Assembly: GCF_958405655.1 (NCBI RefSeq)
Contig: NZ_CATYWO010000001.1
Span: 1,302,001 to 1,366,000, forward strand
Length of the DNA: 64,000 bases
Source of the DNA: Ralstonia condita
Lineage (GTDB): Bacteria; Pseudomonadota; Gammaproteobacteria; Burkholderiales; Burkholderiaceae
Reading direction: 5' to 3'
Positions 42,157 to 50,592 of the stretch are shown one piece after another (within the stretch, counting starts at the first letter, position 1; every line of letters starts with the position of its first letter). Both the position numbers and the translations under genes were made by a program. The notes under the pieces were generated by a model. The model saw only the letters and a program-made list of their open reading frames with translations, was not told where the DNA came from and searched no databases.

Positions 42157-42511
42157 TAATCCCTCTCGCAAGTGGGCGACTCACGCCGAGTGGTGCTATG
42201 AGCGCCAGGGCTTGCCCATGAAAGCCCTTACCCGCAAGCTCAAGACGCACAAGAGAACGATCACCTCTTGGGATACTGGCCTGCGCCCTGTCCCGCACTG
42301 GGCCCCTCAGGTTCTGCGCTTGCAAAGGCTCGAATCCGCTGGCTACCTTCGCCAGCTTGGTCGCCCTGATCCCCGCAACGATGTTCCCGCGACCTCTGCG
42401 CTCGTTTCCCTGTCGCCAGCGTCTAGCGTCGGGAGTGCCCGCGCCGCAAACGAAGCCGCAGGGGGGCCCCTTCGGGGGCATGGAGAGGATTCCGGTGCTC
42501 TGGGCCTTTGA
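42149..42511 (+). CDS. Element-encoded protein with phage-type helix-turn-helix-like region
   Basis: Encodes 120 aa from ATG 42149. Residues about 10-65 (KWATHAEWCYERQG, then ALTRKLKTHKRTITSWDTG, then RPVPHWAPQVLRLQRLE) look like the helix-turn-helix small proteins found in Ralstonia and Xanthomonas filamentous phages. The last 50 residues are low-complexity Ala/Gly/Ser-rich and probably disordered. A role as phage regulator is inferred from this resemblance and from the neighbouring repeats. Confidence 0.6.
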   Translation: MANNPSRKWATHAEWCYERQGLPMKALTRKLKTHKRTITSWDTGLRPVPHWAPQVLRLQRLESAGYLRQLGRPDPRNDVPATSALVSLSPASSVGSARAANEAAGGPLRGHGEDSGALGL

Positions 42512-42749
42512 CGCGCTTCCAGCGCGGCTGGCGGGGCCGAGTAGCGGGTATGACCGCCCTCGCCCGTCTTTGCGCCGCGTCACGCTCCCTACCCCTTTGC
42601 CAGCCGCATGTATCGCTGTCGTTTCTGGTGGCTGCACCGGTGTATCCGTGGGGGTTGGGGCCGCTGTGACACGCGCAGCGGGGCGCGGTGGCCCCATCAC
42701 ACACGGGGTGGCGGGCTTGCGTGGCTCCCTTCTATCCGCTACGCTTGAA

Positions 42750-42789
42750 GTAACCAATAGGTAACGGATCGGTGACAGGTGTAACCAAT
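42750..42789. repeat. GTAACC/GGTGAC repeat cluster before the third element gene
   Basis: GTAACCAAT occurs at 42750-42758 and 42781-42789, with GGTAAC (42760-42765) and GGTGAC (42771-42776) between them. The second long copy contains the start codon of the next gene. The array looks like a multi-site operator or small iteron set. The 276 nt between the two element genes hold nothing else that I can identify apart from G/C-rich inverted stretches. Confidence 0.55.
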
Positions 42790-43183
42790 GGGTGAAGCTA
42801 AGAGAAAAGCCTTGATGCAAAAAGTGAGCGGTTCGGAAACCGAATGGTCGCCAGCGCGTGCCCAAACCGATGCCCCCCGACCTGTAACACGGGGGGAAAG
42901 TCAAACTACCCCAGAACCACACGGGATCACCCCATCGGTTACCGTTCGGGAAAACGGGGTAATTGAACCAATGCGAACCCTTGGGGGTGAAAGCGCTCGT
43001 GAAAGACTGAACCTCAGCATCTCGTATCAGCTCAGGTGTGGTTTGCGCGCAGCAGCGGAAGCTCTTGGTATGACGGAGTCTCAGATAGCCCTACAGGCCA
43101 TCGTAGCGGGCTTGCCGCAGCTTGCTCAGCAAGTGCGGGCCCTCACGGAGCTGGACGGGGGGAAGGAGGGCGAGCGGAGTTGA
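42788..43183 (+). CDS. Element-encoded protein with ribbon-helix-helix-like C-terminus
   Basis: Encodes 131 aa from ATG 42788 (MGEAKRKALMQKVSGSETEW). The first 80 residues are polar and probably disordered. The C-terminal 50 (RLNLSISYQLRCGLRAAAEA, then LGMTESQIALQAIVAGLPQL) have the strand-helix-helix pattern of Arc/CopG-type repressors. It may bind the GTAACC repeats that surround its own start, an autoregulatory arrangement (inference). It stops 3 nt before the right junction region. Confidence 0.6.
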   Translation: MGEAKRKALMQKVSGSETEWSPARAQTDAPRPVTRGESQTTPEPHGITPSVTVRENGVIEPMRTLGGESARERLNLSISYQLRCGLRAAAEALGMTESQIALQAIVAGLPQLAQQVRALTELDGGKEGERS

Positions 43184-43185
43184 GC

Positions 43186-43213
43186 CGCTGAAATACTGCA
43201 AATTATGCGGCTA
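43186..43213. other. Right junction of the element: half dif site
   Basis: Reads CGCTGAAATAC, then TGCAAA, then TTATGCGGCTA. The centre and XerC-arm start are identical to the left site, but the XerD arm is degenerate, as expected where the left half of the junction came from a phage-type attachment site. The chromosomal site before insertion would have been the left XerD arm joined to this XerC arm. The TAG stop of the LysR gene (43211-43213) lies within the arm. Confidence 0.75.
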
Positions 43214-44128
43214 TTTGGTCAGGTAGCTCTGCGCAAAGTGCCGGATTTCCTTGCAAAACTCCGCGCACGCATGCGTCATCAGATCGGCTGACCGATAGAC
43301 CAGATAGGCGCTGAATTCGGGCAACTCGTCTTCCATGGGCAGCACATCCAGCGAACCCGGGACCATACGCAGCGGGCCGCCGGTGCCACTGAAGACGAAA
43401 TCCGACCACATGCTGATGAGATCGGTCTTGGTGGCCAACTGCAGCCCGAGCAGATTGGAACCGCTCTGCACGATACGGCGCGGCATCTCGAGCCGATGCA
43501 GCCGCATCAGGCTGACCAGAGGGCTGCCTGGGTCGTCGAGCGGGTCCAGCACCAGCCAGTCCGCATCCAGCAGCGGGCGCAAGCGGCGCGCGCGGCGCAG
43601 CGGATGACCTGGCCGCACGGCCAGGCGCATCGGCACGGAAAACAGCGGCTCCCACTGGAAGCTGCTTGTGCCTGGCCCGCTGTTGCTGGAGATCAGCCCC
43701 AGATCGAGACGCCCCTCGCGCAGGCCTTCCAGGATCTGCTGTGGACGCTGTTCGAAGCAGCGCAAGGCGACATTCGGAAAGCGCTTGCGCAGCGCAGCCA
43801 TTGCGTCGGGCAGCGGCCCGCTGGAGGCCACGGCGGTAAAGCCGATGTTGAGCTCGGCTTCGGCGTGCCCGCGGATGGTTTCGATGTCTTCCAGCGCGTG
43901 GCGAAGCTCCTGTTCGACGACGCTGGCACGCTTCACCACCGCCATGCCGTAGGCCGTCAGGCTCACGCCCCGCACGGACCGCGACAGCAGCGTGACGCCA
44001 AGCTCGCGCTCCAGTTCTGCAATGGCTTTGGACAGCGCAGGCTGCGAGATATGCAGCGCGCGCGACGCCTCGTGGATGCTGCCGTGCTGGGCCACAGCCA
44101 GCAGGATGCGCAATTGGTGCAGTTTCAC
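43211..44128 (-). CDS. LysR-family regulator, probable controller of the MFS/hydrolase operon
   Basis: Encodes 305 aa starting at GTG 44128 (reading KLHQLRILLAVAQHGSIHEA after the start). The winged helix is residues 1-60 (ALHISQPALSKAIAELE), followed by an effector domain. It is divergent from the MFS gene with 219 nt between starts, so it probably controls that operon. Its stop codon lies inside the right dif arm: the gene ends exactly at the chromosome's Xer site. Confidence 0.9.
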   Translation of the reverse strand: MKLHQLRILLAVAQHGSIHEASRALHISQPALSKAIAELERELGVTLLSRSVRGVSLTAYGMAVVKRASVVEQELRHALEDIETIRGHAEAELNIGFTAVASSGPLPDAMAALRKRFPNVALRCFEQRPQQILEGLREGRLDLGLISSNSGPGTSSFQWEPLFSVPMRLAVRPGHPLRRARRLRPLLDADWLVLDPLDDPGSPLVSLMRLHRLEMPRRIVQSGSNLLGLQLATKTDLISMWSDFVFSGTGGPLRMVPGSLDVLPMEDELPEFSAYLVYRSADLMTHACAEFCKEIRHFAQSYLTK

Positions 44129-44347
44129 CGTGCTCTGCCCTCCTCCGGTGCGCGTGTCGTGGAATTCGCATCGCGTGTCGGCGCTGCACCGGGCTTTCCC
44201 CGATGGCGGATGCGCGCCGGTTATGACGGTGATTCTATTTGGTTATCGCGATGAATATTTACGATTTTTTCATGGCGCGGCTTACCGGAATACTGCATCG
44301 CGAGGGTTCAGAGAAACCCCTTTTCAACACGATGGACGGAGACCCGA

Positions 44348-45655
44348 ATGAATGACGCCACCCTGCAGCCTGCCCTGACACCCGTGTCCGCGGCTGCCAC
44401 CCCCAAGCCTGCGAGCCAGGCGCGCCTGATCGCCGCGTGCTCGATCGGCAATGCGCTCGAGATGTACGACTTCACCGTCTACAGCTTCTTCGCGTTGATG
44501 ATCGGCAAGCTGTTCTTCCCGTCGGATAGTGCCTATGGCTCACTGCTGCTGGCGGTCGCGACGTTCGGCATCGGCTTCGTGATGCGCCCGCTGGGCGGTT
44601 TCGTGATCGGCAACTATGCCGACCGCCGCGGGCGCAAGGCCGCGATGACGCTGACCATTGGGCTGATGGTCATCGGGACGCTGTGCCTGGCCGTGGCGCC
44701 GACGTATGCCACGGCAGGCGTGCTCGGTCCGCTGGTGGTCGTGGCCGGGCGCTTGCTGCAGGGTTTTTCACTCGGCGGCGAGATTGGTGCCTCCACGGCC
44801 ATGCTGATGGAGTCCGGCGGCATCAAGGGGCGCGGTTTTCGCGTGAGCTGGCAGTTGGGCAGCCAGGGCATCGCCGCGCTTTGCGGGGCCCTGACGGCTG
44901 CGGTGCTGTACGGCAGCCTGTCGCCCGAGGCACTGCAGGGCTGGGGCTGGCGCGTGCCCTTCTTTCTGGGGCTGCTGATCGCTCCGGTGGGCTTTTACAT
45001 CCGCGCGCACCTGGATGAAACCCATACCGCGCAACCGCATGCGTCGAGCCCCCTGGGTACCCTCTTCCGCGCGCATGGTGACCTCGTTGTCAAAGGCGTG
45101 CTCACCATCATTGGCGGCACGGTTGGCACGTATCTGGTGATCTATTTCATGCCGACCTACATGATCCGCGAGCTGCATCTGCCGCCGTCGCTGTCGCTGC
45201 TCGCGGGCTGCGTGACCGGGCTGACGAGTTTTACCGCGTCGTTGGTGTCCGGCTGGCTGGCCGACCGCCTGCCGCGCCGCAAGCCGCTCGTGGTGGGCGC
45301 GACGCTGTTCACGGTGGCGGCGCTGTATCCGGCCTTCTGGCTGATGACGCATTACCCGAGCGTGCCGCTTGTGCTGGCGCTGTCGGCCCTGCTGACCGGC
45401 GGCCTGTATCTGGGCACCACGCCAATGCTGCTGATGATGATGGAGATGCTGCCGACCAAGGTCCGCGCCAGTGGCCTGTCGGTGATCTACGCGGTGGGCG
45501 TGACGGTGTTTGGTGGTTCCTGCCAGTTTGTCGTGACGTGGCTGCTGGCCCGCACGGGCAACCCGCTCTCGCCCGCCTTTTACATGATGGCGTGCAGTGC
45601 CGTGACGCTGCTGACCGTGCTGAGCTTGCGCGAAACGCGCGAGTCCCACCAATAA
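44348..45655 (+). CDS. MFS transporter, metabolite:H+ symporter (MHS) family
   Basis: Encodes 435 aa with 12 predicted membrane segments. MHS marks are SIGNALEMYDFTVYSFFA near residue 35, PLGGFVIGNYADRRGRKAA (motif A region) and GRLLQGFSLGGEIGAS. Family members import organic acids such as citrate, ketoglutarate or aromatic acids with protons. The downstream amidohydrolase and amidase suggest an N-acyl amino acid or amide as substrate (inference). First gene of the operon. Confidence 0.9.
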   Translation: MNDATLQPALTPVSAAATPKPASQARLIAACSIGNALEMYDFTVYSFFALMIGKLFFPSDSAYGSLLLAVATFGIGFVMRPLGGFVIGNYADRRGRKAAMTLTIGLMVIGTLCLAVAPTYATAGVLGPLVVVAGRLLQGFSLGGEIGASTAMLMESGGIKGRGFRVSWQLGSQGIAALCGALTAAVLYGSLSPEALQGWGWRVPFFLGLLIAPVGFYIRAHLDETHTAQPHASSPLGTLFRAHGDLVVKGVLTIIGGTVGTYLVIYFMPTYMIRELHLPPSLSLLAGCVTGLTSFTASLVSGWLADRLPRRKPLVVGATLFTVAALYPAFWLMTHYPSVPLVLALSALLTGGLYLGTTPMLLMMMEMLPTKVRASGLSVIYAVGVTVFGGSCQFVVTWLLARTGNPLSPAFYMMACSAVTLLTVLSLRETRESHQ

Positions 45656-45681
45656 ACACCATCCCGCAAGGAGCCCCAGAC

Positions 45682-46893
45682 ATGACCAAAGCGCCCACGC
45701 TCACGCCCTTCCAGCTATTGCCGCATCTGCTGCCCCCGGTGCAGATCGACGCCGAAACCTTCGTCAACATCCGCCGCCAGATCCACGCGCAACCGGAACT
45801 GGGCTTTGAGGTCGGCGCGACCAGCACGCTCGTTGCAGACCTGCTGAAAAGCTGGGGCTACGAGGTCCATACCGGCATCGGCAAGAGCGGCGTGGTCGGC
45901 CAACTGAAGGTGGGCAACGGCACGCGCAGGCTGGGCATCCGTGCCGACATGGACGCGCTGCCCATCATCGAAGCCACCGGCCTGCCCTATGCGAGCCGCA
46001 ACCACGGCAAGATGCACGCCTGTGGCCACGACGGCCATACCGCCATCCTCCTGGCGGCCGCCAAGGCGCTGGCCGACAGCCGCAGCTTCGACGGCACGCT
46101 GAATCTGATCTTTCAGCCCGACGAAGAGAACCTCTGCGGCGCTCGCGCCATGATCGAGGACGGACTGTTCGAGCGTTTTCCCTGCGATGCCGTCTTCGCC
46201 CTGCACAACATGCCGGGCGTGCCGGCTGGCAGCTTCCGCGTATTGCCGGGGCCGGTGAGCCTGTCATCCGATGTGGCGGACGTGATCGTCAAAGGGGTGG
46301 GCGGGCACGGTGCAATGCCGCACCGCGCGCGCGACCCGATCGCAGCGTCGGCAGCGATCGTTACCGCGTTGCAGACGGTGGTCGCACGCAACGTGGCTCC
46401 CGACGATACCGCCGTGGTGTCGGTCGGGTTCATTCGTGGCGGCGCCACGCACAACGTGATTCCGGAAGCGGTCACAATCGGTCTCAATGTGCGCGCGGCG
46501 CGGCCTGAAACGCGTGCCTTGGTGGAGCAGCGCATCCGCGAGATCGTCAGCCTGACGGCGCAGGCGCACGGCGTGGAAGCACAGGTCGACTACCGGCAAC
46601 TGACGCCTCCCATGGTCAACACCGAGGCCGAAACCCAGCTGGCGCAACAGGTTTGCACCGAACTGGTCGGATCGGACAACGTGGTCACGCAGGCGCCCAA
46701 GGGGCTCAATGGCAGCGAGGACTTTGCCTGGATGCTCAATGAAGTGCCCGGCTGCTACCTCATCCTGGGCAACGGCGAGGGGGAATTCGGCGGCTGCATG
46801 GTTCACAATCCGGGATATGACTTCAACGATCAGGTCCTGCCACTGGGCGCGGCCTGCTGGGTGCGACTGACGCAAGCTTTCCTGAAGGGCTGA
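45682..46893 (+). CDS. M20 family amidohydrolase (hippurate hydrolase/aminoacylase-like)
   Basis: Encodes 403 aa from ATG 45682, with AAGGAG upstream. The metal-binding signature is HACGHDGHT near residue 112, with RADMDALPI before it and FQPDEENLCGA (Glu-Glu) after it. GVGGHGAMPHRARDP starts the dimerisation domain. It hydrolyses N-acyl amino acids to a carboxylic acid and an amino acid. It lies 26 nt after the transporter and 8 nt before the amidase. Benzoylglycine would link it to the benzoate cluster, but that is only a guess. Confidence 0.92.
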   Translation: MTKAPTLTPFQLLPHLLPPVQIDAETFVNIRRQIHAQPELGFEVGATSTLVADLLKSWGYEVHTGIGKSGVVGQLKVGNGTRRLGIRADMDALPIIEATGLPYASRNHGKMHACGHDGHTAILLAAAKALADSRSFDGTLNLIFQPDEENLCGARAMIEDGLFERFPCDAVFALHNMPGVPAGSFRVLPGPVSLSSDVADVIVKGVGGHGAMPHRARDPIAASAAIVTALQTVVARNVAPDDTAVVSVGFIRGGATHNVIPEAVTIGLNVRAARPETRALVEQRIREIVSLTAQAHGVEAQVDYRQLTPPMVNTEAETQLAQQVCTELVGSDNVVTQAPKGLNGSEDFAWMLNEVPGCYLILGNGEGEFGGCMVHNPGYDFNDQVLPLGAACWVRLTQAFLKG

Positions 46894-46901
46894 CCACTGC
46901 C

Positions 46902-48362
46902 ATGTACGCCGACCTCTCTGCCACAGCCAACCAGGACATCGTTCAGTGGAGCGCAATCGAGCTGTCCACGCGCATCCACAGACGCGATGTGTCCTGCGTC
47001 GAAGTGATGGAAGCTTTCCTGGCACAGATCGACCGCCTGAACCCGGCGGTCAACGCCATCGTCGCGCGGGTCGACGCCGAAGCGGCGCTCGAACAGGCCC
47101 GCATGCGTGATGCGCAACTGTCGCAGGGGCGGTCTGGCGGCTGGATGCACGGTTTTCCGCAGGCGCCCAAGGACCTTGCCGCCACAGCGGGCCTCGTCAC
47201 GACCATGGGCAGCCTGGCCCTGGCGAACCACGTGCCGACGCACGACAGCATCGTTGTGGAGCGCCTGCGCCGCCAGGGGACGGTGCTGGTCGGCAAGACA
47301 AACACGCCCGAGTTCGGCCTGGGCTCCCATACCTATAACCGCGTCTATGGCACCACGGGCAACGCCTGGGCCCCTGCCCGCTCGGCCGGCGGCAGCAGCG
47401 GCGGCACGGCCGTCGCGGTGGCCCTGAACATGCTGCCCGTGGCCGACGGCAGCGACATGATGGGTTCACTTCGCAATCCCGCAGCCTGGAACAATATTTA
47501 CGGGCTGCGGCCCAGCCTCGGCCGCGTCCCTTATGGTCCGACCGCCGACGTGTTCTTCCAGCAGCTCGGCACGGAAGGCCCCATGGCACGCAACCCGCAA
47601 GACCTCGCGTGGTTGCTTGCCACGCTGGCCGGATACGATCCGCGCGCGCCGCTCTCGCTGGGGGACGATCCCTCGTGCTTCACCCAGCCGCTGCAACGCG
47701 ACTTTCGCCAGACCCGCATCGGTTGGCTGGGCGACTTGGGCGGCTACCTCGCCATCGAGCCCGAAGTGATGGCCGTCAACACCCGGGCCTTGGAGACGTT
47801 CCACACCCTGGGTTGCCACGTTGACGCGGTATCCCCCTTCTTCCCGATGGACGCGCTGTGGGAGTGCTGGTGCACGCTGCGCTCGTGGATGGTGTCCGGC
47901 AATCTGGGACCGCTGTACGCCAACGCGCAGACACGGGAGCTGCTCAAGCCCGAAGCCATCTGGGAAGTCGAACAAGGTCAGCGCCGCAGTGCAGCCGACA
48001 TCAGCCGTGCGACGGCCACGCGATCGCGCTGGTACCAGGCGCTGCTGGCCCAGTTTGCACACTACGACTTTCTTGTCCTGCCGTGCAGCCAGGTCGCTCC
48101 GTTTCCCGCAGAAGAACCCTGGCCCAAGACAGTGGCTGGCCGCGCCATGGACACCTATCACCGCTGGATGGAGGTGGTGATTGGCCCGACACTTGCCGGC
48201 GTGCCGGCTGCCAGCCTGCCGTCGGGCTTCACGGCAGACGGTCTGCCGCTTGGCCTGCAGGTCATTGCGCCGCCGCGGTCGGAATTCGCCTTGCTGCAGC
48301 TCGCGGCCGCCTGGCACGAGGCATTCGCGCCAGCGCAGCGGAGATCGCCACTCCTGGGCTGA
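46902..48362 (+). CDS. Amidase signature family protein
   Basis: Encodes 486 aa. The Ser-cisSer-Lys triad is visible: Lys in FPQAPKDLAATAG, the cis-Ser and nucleophile region RSAGGSSGGTAVAVAL and ADGSDMMGSLRNPA. The latter has Met-Met where many family members have GG(S)I, so substrate choice may be unusual. Cleaves an amide bond, releasing ammonia or an amine. Last gene of the operon led by the MHS transporter. Confidence 0.9.
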   Translation: MYADLSATANQDIVQWSAIELSTRIHRRDVSCVEVMEAFLAQIDRLNPAVNAIVARVDAEAALEQARMRDAQLSQGRSGGWMHGFPQAPKDLAATAGLVTTMGSLALANHVPTHDSIVVERLRRQGTVLVGKTNTPEFGLGSHTYNRVYGTTGNAWAPARSAGGSSGGTAVAVALNMLPVADGSDMMGSLRNPAAWNNIYGLRPSLGRVPYGPTADVFFQQLGTEGPMARNPQDLAWLLATLAGYDPRAPLSLGDDPSCFTQPLQRDFRQTRIGWLGDLGGYLAIEPEVMAVNTRALETFHTLGCHVDAVSPFFPMDALWECWCTLRSWMVSGNLGPLYANAQTRELLKPEAIWEVEQGQRRSAADISRATATRSRWYQALLAQFAHYDFLVLPCSQVAPFPAEEPWPKTVAGRAMDTYHRWMEVVIGPTLAGVPAASLPSGFTADGLPLGLQVIAPPRSEFALLQLAAAWHEAFAPAQRRSPLLG

Positions 48363-48473
48363 TCCCCTCGCGAGCCTGCGGGTCGGCGATGACCGCTGCA
48401 CGCTACGACGCGGCGCTCAACTGGCGGTCGTTCGCGCCGCTGTCATCTCAGCGCGACACAGCTGCAGCCAGTT

Positions 48474-48671
48474 TCATACGGCGCGCATGCCCGCATCTTC
48501 AATGCGTGCGGTGGGGCTCACCGCCCAGAACACATACCGGCGGATCACGGGTCCCTCGAACGGCTGTGCCAGCGTGCCCGCCTGCAATGCGTCTCGCACC
48601 AAGGGCAGGTTCGTCAGAATCTCGCCCTGTCCGGCCAGTGCCGCGCTGATCGCATGGCCGCCGCCGCGGAA
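48474..48671 (-). pseudogene. C-terminal remnant of a LysR-type regulator gene
   Basis: On the minus strand a frame ending at TGA 48474-48476 reads GGGHAISAALAGQGEILTNL, then PLVRDALQAGTLAQPFEGPV, the typical end of a GcvA-like LysR effector domain (about 65 residues). There is no start or DNA-binding domain: upstream, the sequence runs straight into the end of the phosphoesterase gene. Likely left over from a deletion next to that operon. Confidence 0.75.
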
Positions 48672-48676
48672 GCGGC

Positions 48677-49531
48677 CTAGTCGATCAGCCGGCCATCCGC
48701 CTCGAAGAACGGGTGTGGGCCGTCAAACTCGCCCACGTACGCGAGGTGGCTCACCAGCCCCTGGCCCGGCACCCACGCGTGGACCTTGTACGCGGGCGGC
48801 TCCATCACGAAGCCGGGCGTCGCGTCGGGGTCCAAGTCGAACGCGACCTGATGCGCCGGTGAGGGGCACGTCGATGCCACCGTGCCGGCAAAGCGCACGT
48901 CAATGGAGCGATGCAGATGCCCGCAGATGATGCGCTCGACGTTGCCGGCGGCACGCACGATCTGTGCGAAGGCCGGGATGTCTTCCTCGGCCAGCGATTG
49001 CACGTCCATGTGGCCGATGCCGGTGGCGAACGGCGGGTGATGCATCGCGATGACGGTCGGGCGTTGCGTTTCATACGCCAGCGCTTCGGCCAGCCAATCC
49101 AGGCGCTGCACGCCCAGGCGGCCACCCGGATGGCCGGTGTCCAGCGTATCGAGCACGATCAGGCGAGCGTCGCCAATGTCCGTCCAGTACTGGAAACCGC
49201 GTGTGTCTTGCGCGGTGGCCGGAATGGGCGCAAGCCAATCGGCAAACGCTTCGCGGGCGGCCTCGCGGCCGTCGTGGTTGCCCAGTACGGGCAGCATGCG
49301 GATGCCAGCCGCATCGAGCGGCGCCAGTACGGCGCGCAAGTGCGCGTACTCCTCCGGCGCGCCAGCGTCCACGAGATCGCCGGTCAGCACGATGGCGTCC
49401 GGTTTCTCGGGCTGGGCCAGGATATGCGCCACGCAGCGCGCCAAATAGGCCGCCGAATCCACGCGCCGATACGCGAGTCGCCCCGGGCGCTTGATGTGAA
49501 GGTCGGTCAGTTGCAGGAAATGCATCGGCAT
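48677..49531 (-). CDS. Calcineurin-like metallophosphoesterase (GpdQ/CpdA-type phosphodiesterase)
   Basis: Encodes 284 aa starting MPMHFLQLTDLHIKR; Met3 is an alternative. The binuclear metal site motifs are all present: LTDLH, TGDLVD, GNHDGR, AMHHPPF and CGHLHR. Closest family types are cyclic-nucleotide phosphodiesterases and glycerophosphodiesterases (GpdQ). Its ATG shares one base with the stop of the ABC ATPase gene (TGATG), so it is translationally coupled to a transporter. That suggests it hydrolyses the imported compound, probably a phosphodiester or phosphonate-like molecule (inference). Confidence 0.9.
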   Translation of the reverse strand: MPMHFLQLTDLHIKRPGRLAYRRVDSAAYLARCVAHILAQPEKPDAIVLTGDLVDAGAPEEYAHLRAVLAPLDAAGIRMLPVLGNHDGREAAREAFADWLAPIPATAQDTRGFQYWTDIGDARLIVLDTLDTGHPGGRLGVQRLDWLAEALAYETQRPTVIAMHHPPFATGIGHMDVQSLAEEDIPAFAQIVRAAGNVERIICGHLHRSIDVRFAGTVASTCPSPAHQVAFDLDPDATPGFVMEPPAYKVHAWVPGQGLVSHLAYVGEFDGPHPFFEADGRLID

Positions 49532-50592
49532 CAGGCCTGCAAGGTCAGGAGGCGCTCGGCCGGAACATCAAAGCCGATCGCATGGCCAGGCGTAAAGAGT
49601 TGCCGGCCGGGGACGTCGATGAATAACGGCGTGGCTGACATGCCCGCCACGCGGACGCGGGTGCGGAAGCCGAGAAACACCGTTGATTCGACCTTGCCCT
49701 TGAGGGCGGCGTGCGCCGGATCCACCAGCACGGCATCTTCGGGGCGGAAGAACACGGCGTCGCCTTCGCCCGCTGGCACGGGCAAGCGGCCGCCTGCGCA
49801 GACGAATGCGCCGTCCTCGCGCCTACCATCTAGACGGTTCATGACGCCGATGAAATCCGCCACGTGCCGGTTGGCCGGCTGGAAGTAGATTTCGCGCGGC
49901 GTGCCGATCTGCGCAATGCGGCCGGCTTCCATGACTACGATGCGATCGGCCAGCGCCATCGCCTCTTCCTGGTCGTGTGTCACGTAGATGGTCGTGATGC
50001 CGAGGCTGCGCAGCAGGCGGTCCATCTCGGCGCGCACGGATTCCCGCAGCTTGGCGTCGAGCGCCGTGAGGGGTTCATCAAGCAGCAGCACGCGCGGCTC
50101 GGGCGCCAGCGCGCGCGCCAGGGCCACGCGTTGGCGCTGCCCGCCGGAGAGCTGATCCACACCGCGGTCTGCATACGGCGTGAGGTGCATCATCTCCAGC
50201 AGCGTGTTCGCCCGGGCGCTGATCTGCGTGTCGGACAAACCGTTCTGCCGGCGCTGGATGCGCAGGCCGTATTCCACATTGCCGCGCACGCTCAGGTTGG
50301 GAAATAGCGCGTAGCTCTGGAACACCATGCCGACGCGGCGGCGCTCGATCGGGCGTGCGGTGACGTCTTCGTCGCCAAAGTGCACGGTGCCGCCGGCGTC
50401 CGGCGCTTCCAGCCCCGCGACGATGCGCAGCGTGGTGGTCTTTCCGCAGCCCGAGGGGCCGAGCAGCACGACGGTCTCGCCCGCCGCGATGTCGAGGTCC
50501 ATCGACTCCAGCACGCGCTGGCCGCCGAAGTGTTTTCCGCAGCCACGCAGCCGGATCGGCACGGGCGCGAGATGTAGAGGTTCGGTACTCAT
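49531..50592 (-). CDS. ABC transporter ATP-binding protein (spermidine/Fe/2-AEP type)
   Basis: Encodes 353 aa from ATG 50592 (MSTEPLHLAPVPIRLRG); the open frame to 51258 is a shadow of the permease gene. Walker A is GPSGCGKTT, the signature is LSGGQRQRVALARAL, Walker B is VLLLDEPLTALD, and the His switch is VTHDQEEA. A C-terminal TOBE-like domain follows (FFRPEDAVL). It powers the two permeases encoded just upstream; the starts and stops overlap by 4 nt. Confidence 0.92.
   Translation of the reverse strand: MSTEPLHLAPVPIRLRGCGKHFGGQRVLESMDLDIAAGETVVLLGPSGCGKTTTLRIVAGLEAPDAGGTVHFGDEDVTARPIERRRVGMVFQSYALFPNLSVRGNVEYGLRIQRRQNGLSDTQISARANTLLEMMHLTPYADRGVDQLSGGQRQRVALARALAPEPRVLLLDEPLTALDAKLRESVRAEMDRLLRSLGITTIYVTHDQEEAMALADRIVVMEAGRIAQIGTPREIYFQPANRHVADFIGVMNRLDGRREDGAFVCAGGRLPVPAGEGDAVFFRPEDAVLVDPAHAALKGKVESTVFLGFRTRVRVAGMSATPLFIDVPGRQLFTPGHAIGFDVPAERLLTLQA

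Larger units (their letters stand above)
41825..43202 (+). mobile_element. Small element integrated at dif by host Xer recombination (phage-like remnant or IMEX-type)
   Basis: The 13-mer TGCAAATTATGCG occurs at 41825 and again at 43197, exactly 1,372 bp apart, each in a dif-like context. Between them lie three plus-strand genes with codon use unlike their neighbours, a strong hairpin, and GTAACC repeats. There is no integrase gene. Filamentous phages and other Xer-dependent elements integrate at dif using host XerCD and leave this structure. Here no replication initiator, Zot-like or coat gene is seen, so the element is either a remnant or a minimal satellite dependent on a helper. Confidence 0.75.

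Noticed and set aside
39862..42808. Shared MGEAKR(R/K) start of the zinc-ribbon-like protein and the third element gene as evidence of common origin
   Set aside because: The identity stops after seven residues and the start is common among small basic proteins.
41773..43210. CRISPR array or tRNA-type attachment site at the repeat region
   Set aside because: Only two copies of a short dif-like sequence are present and no tRNA fold is seen; Xer-site architecture explains them better.
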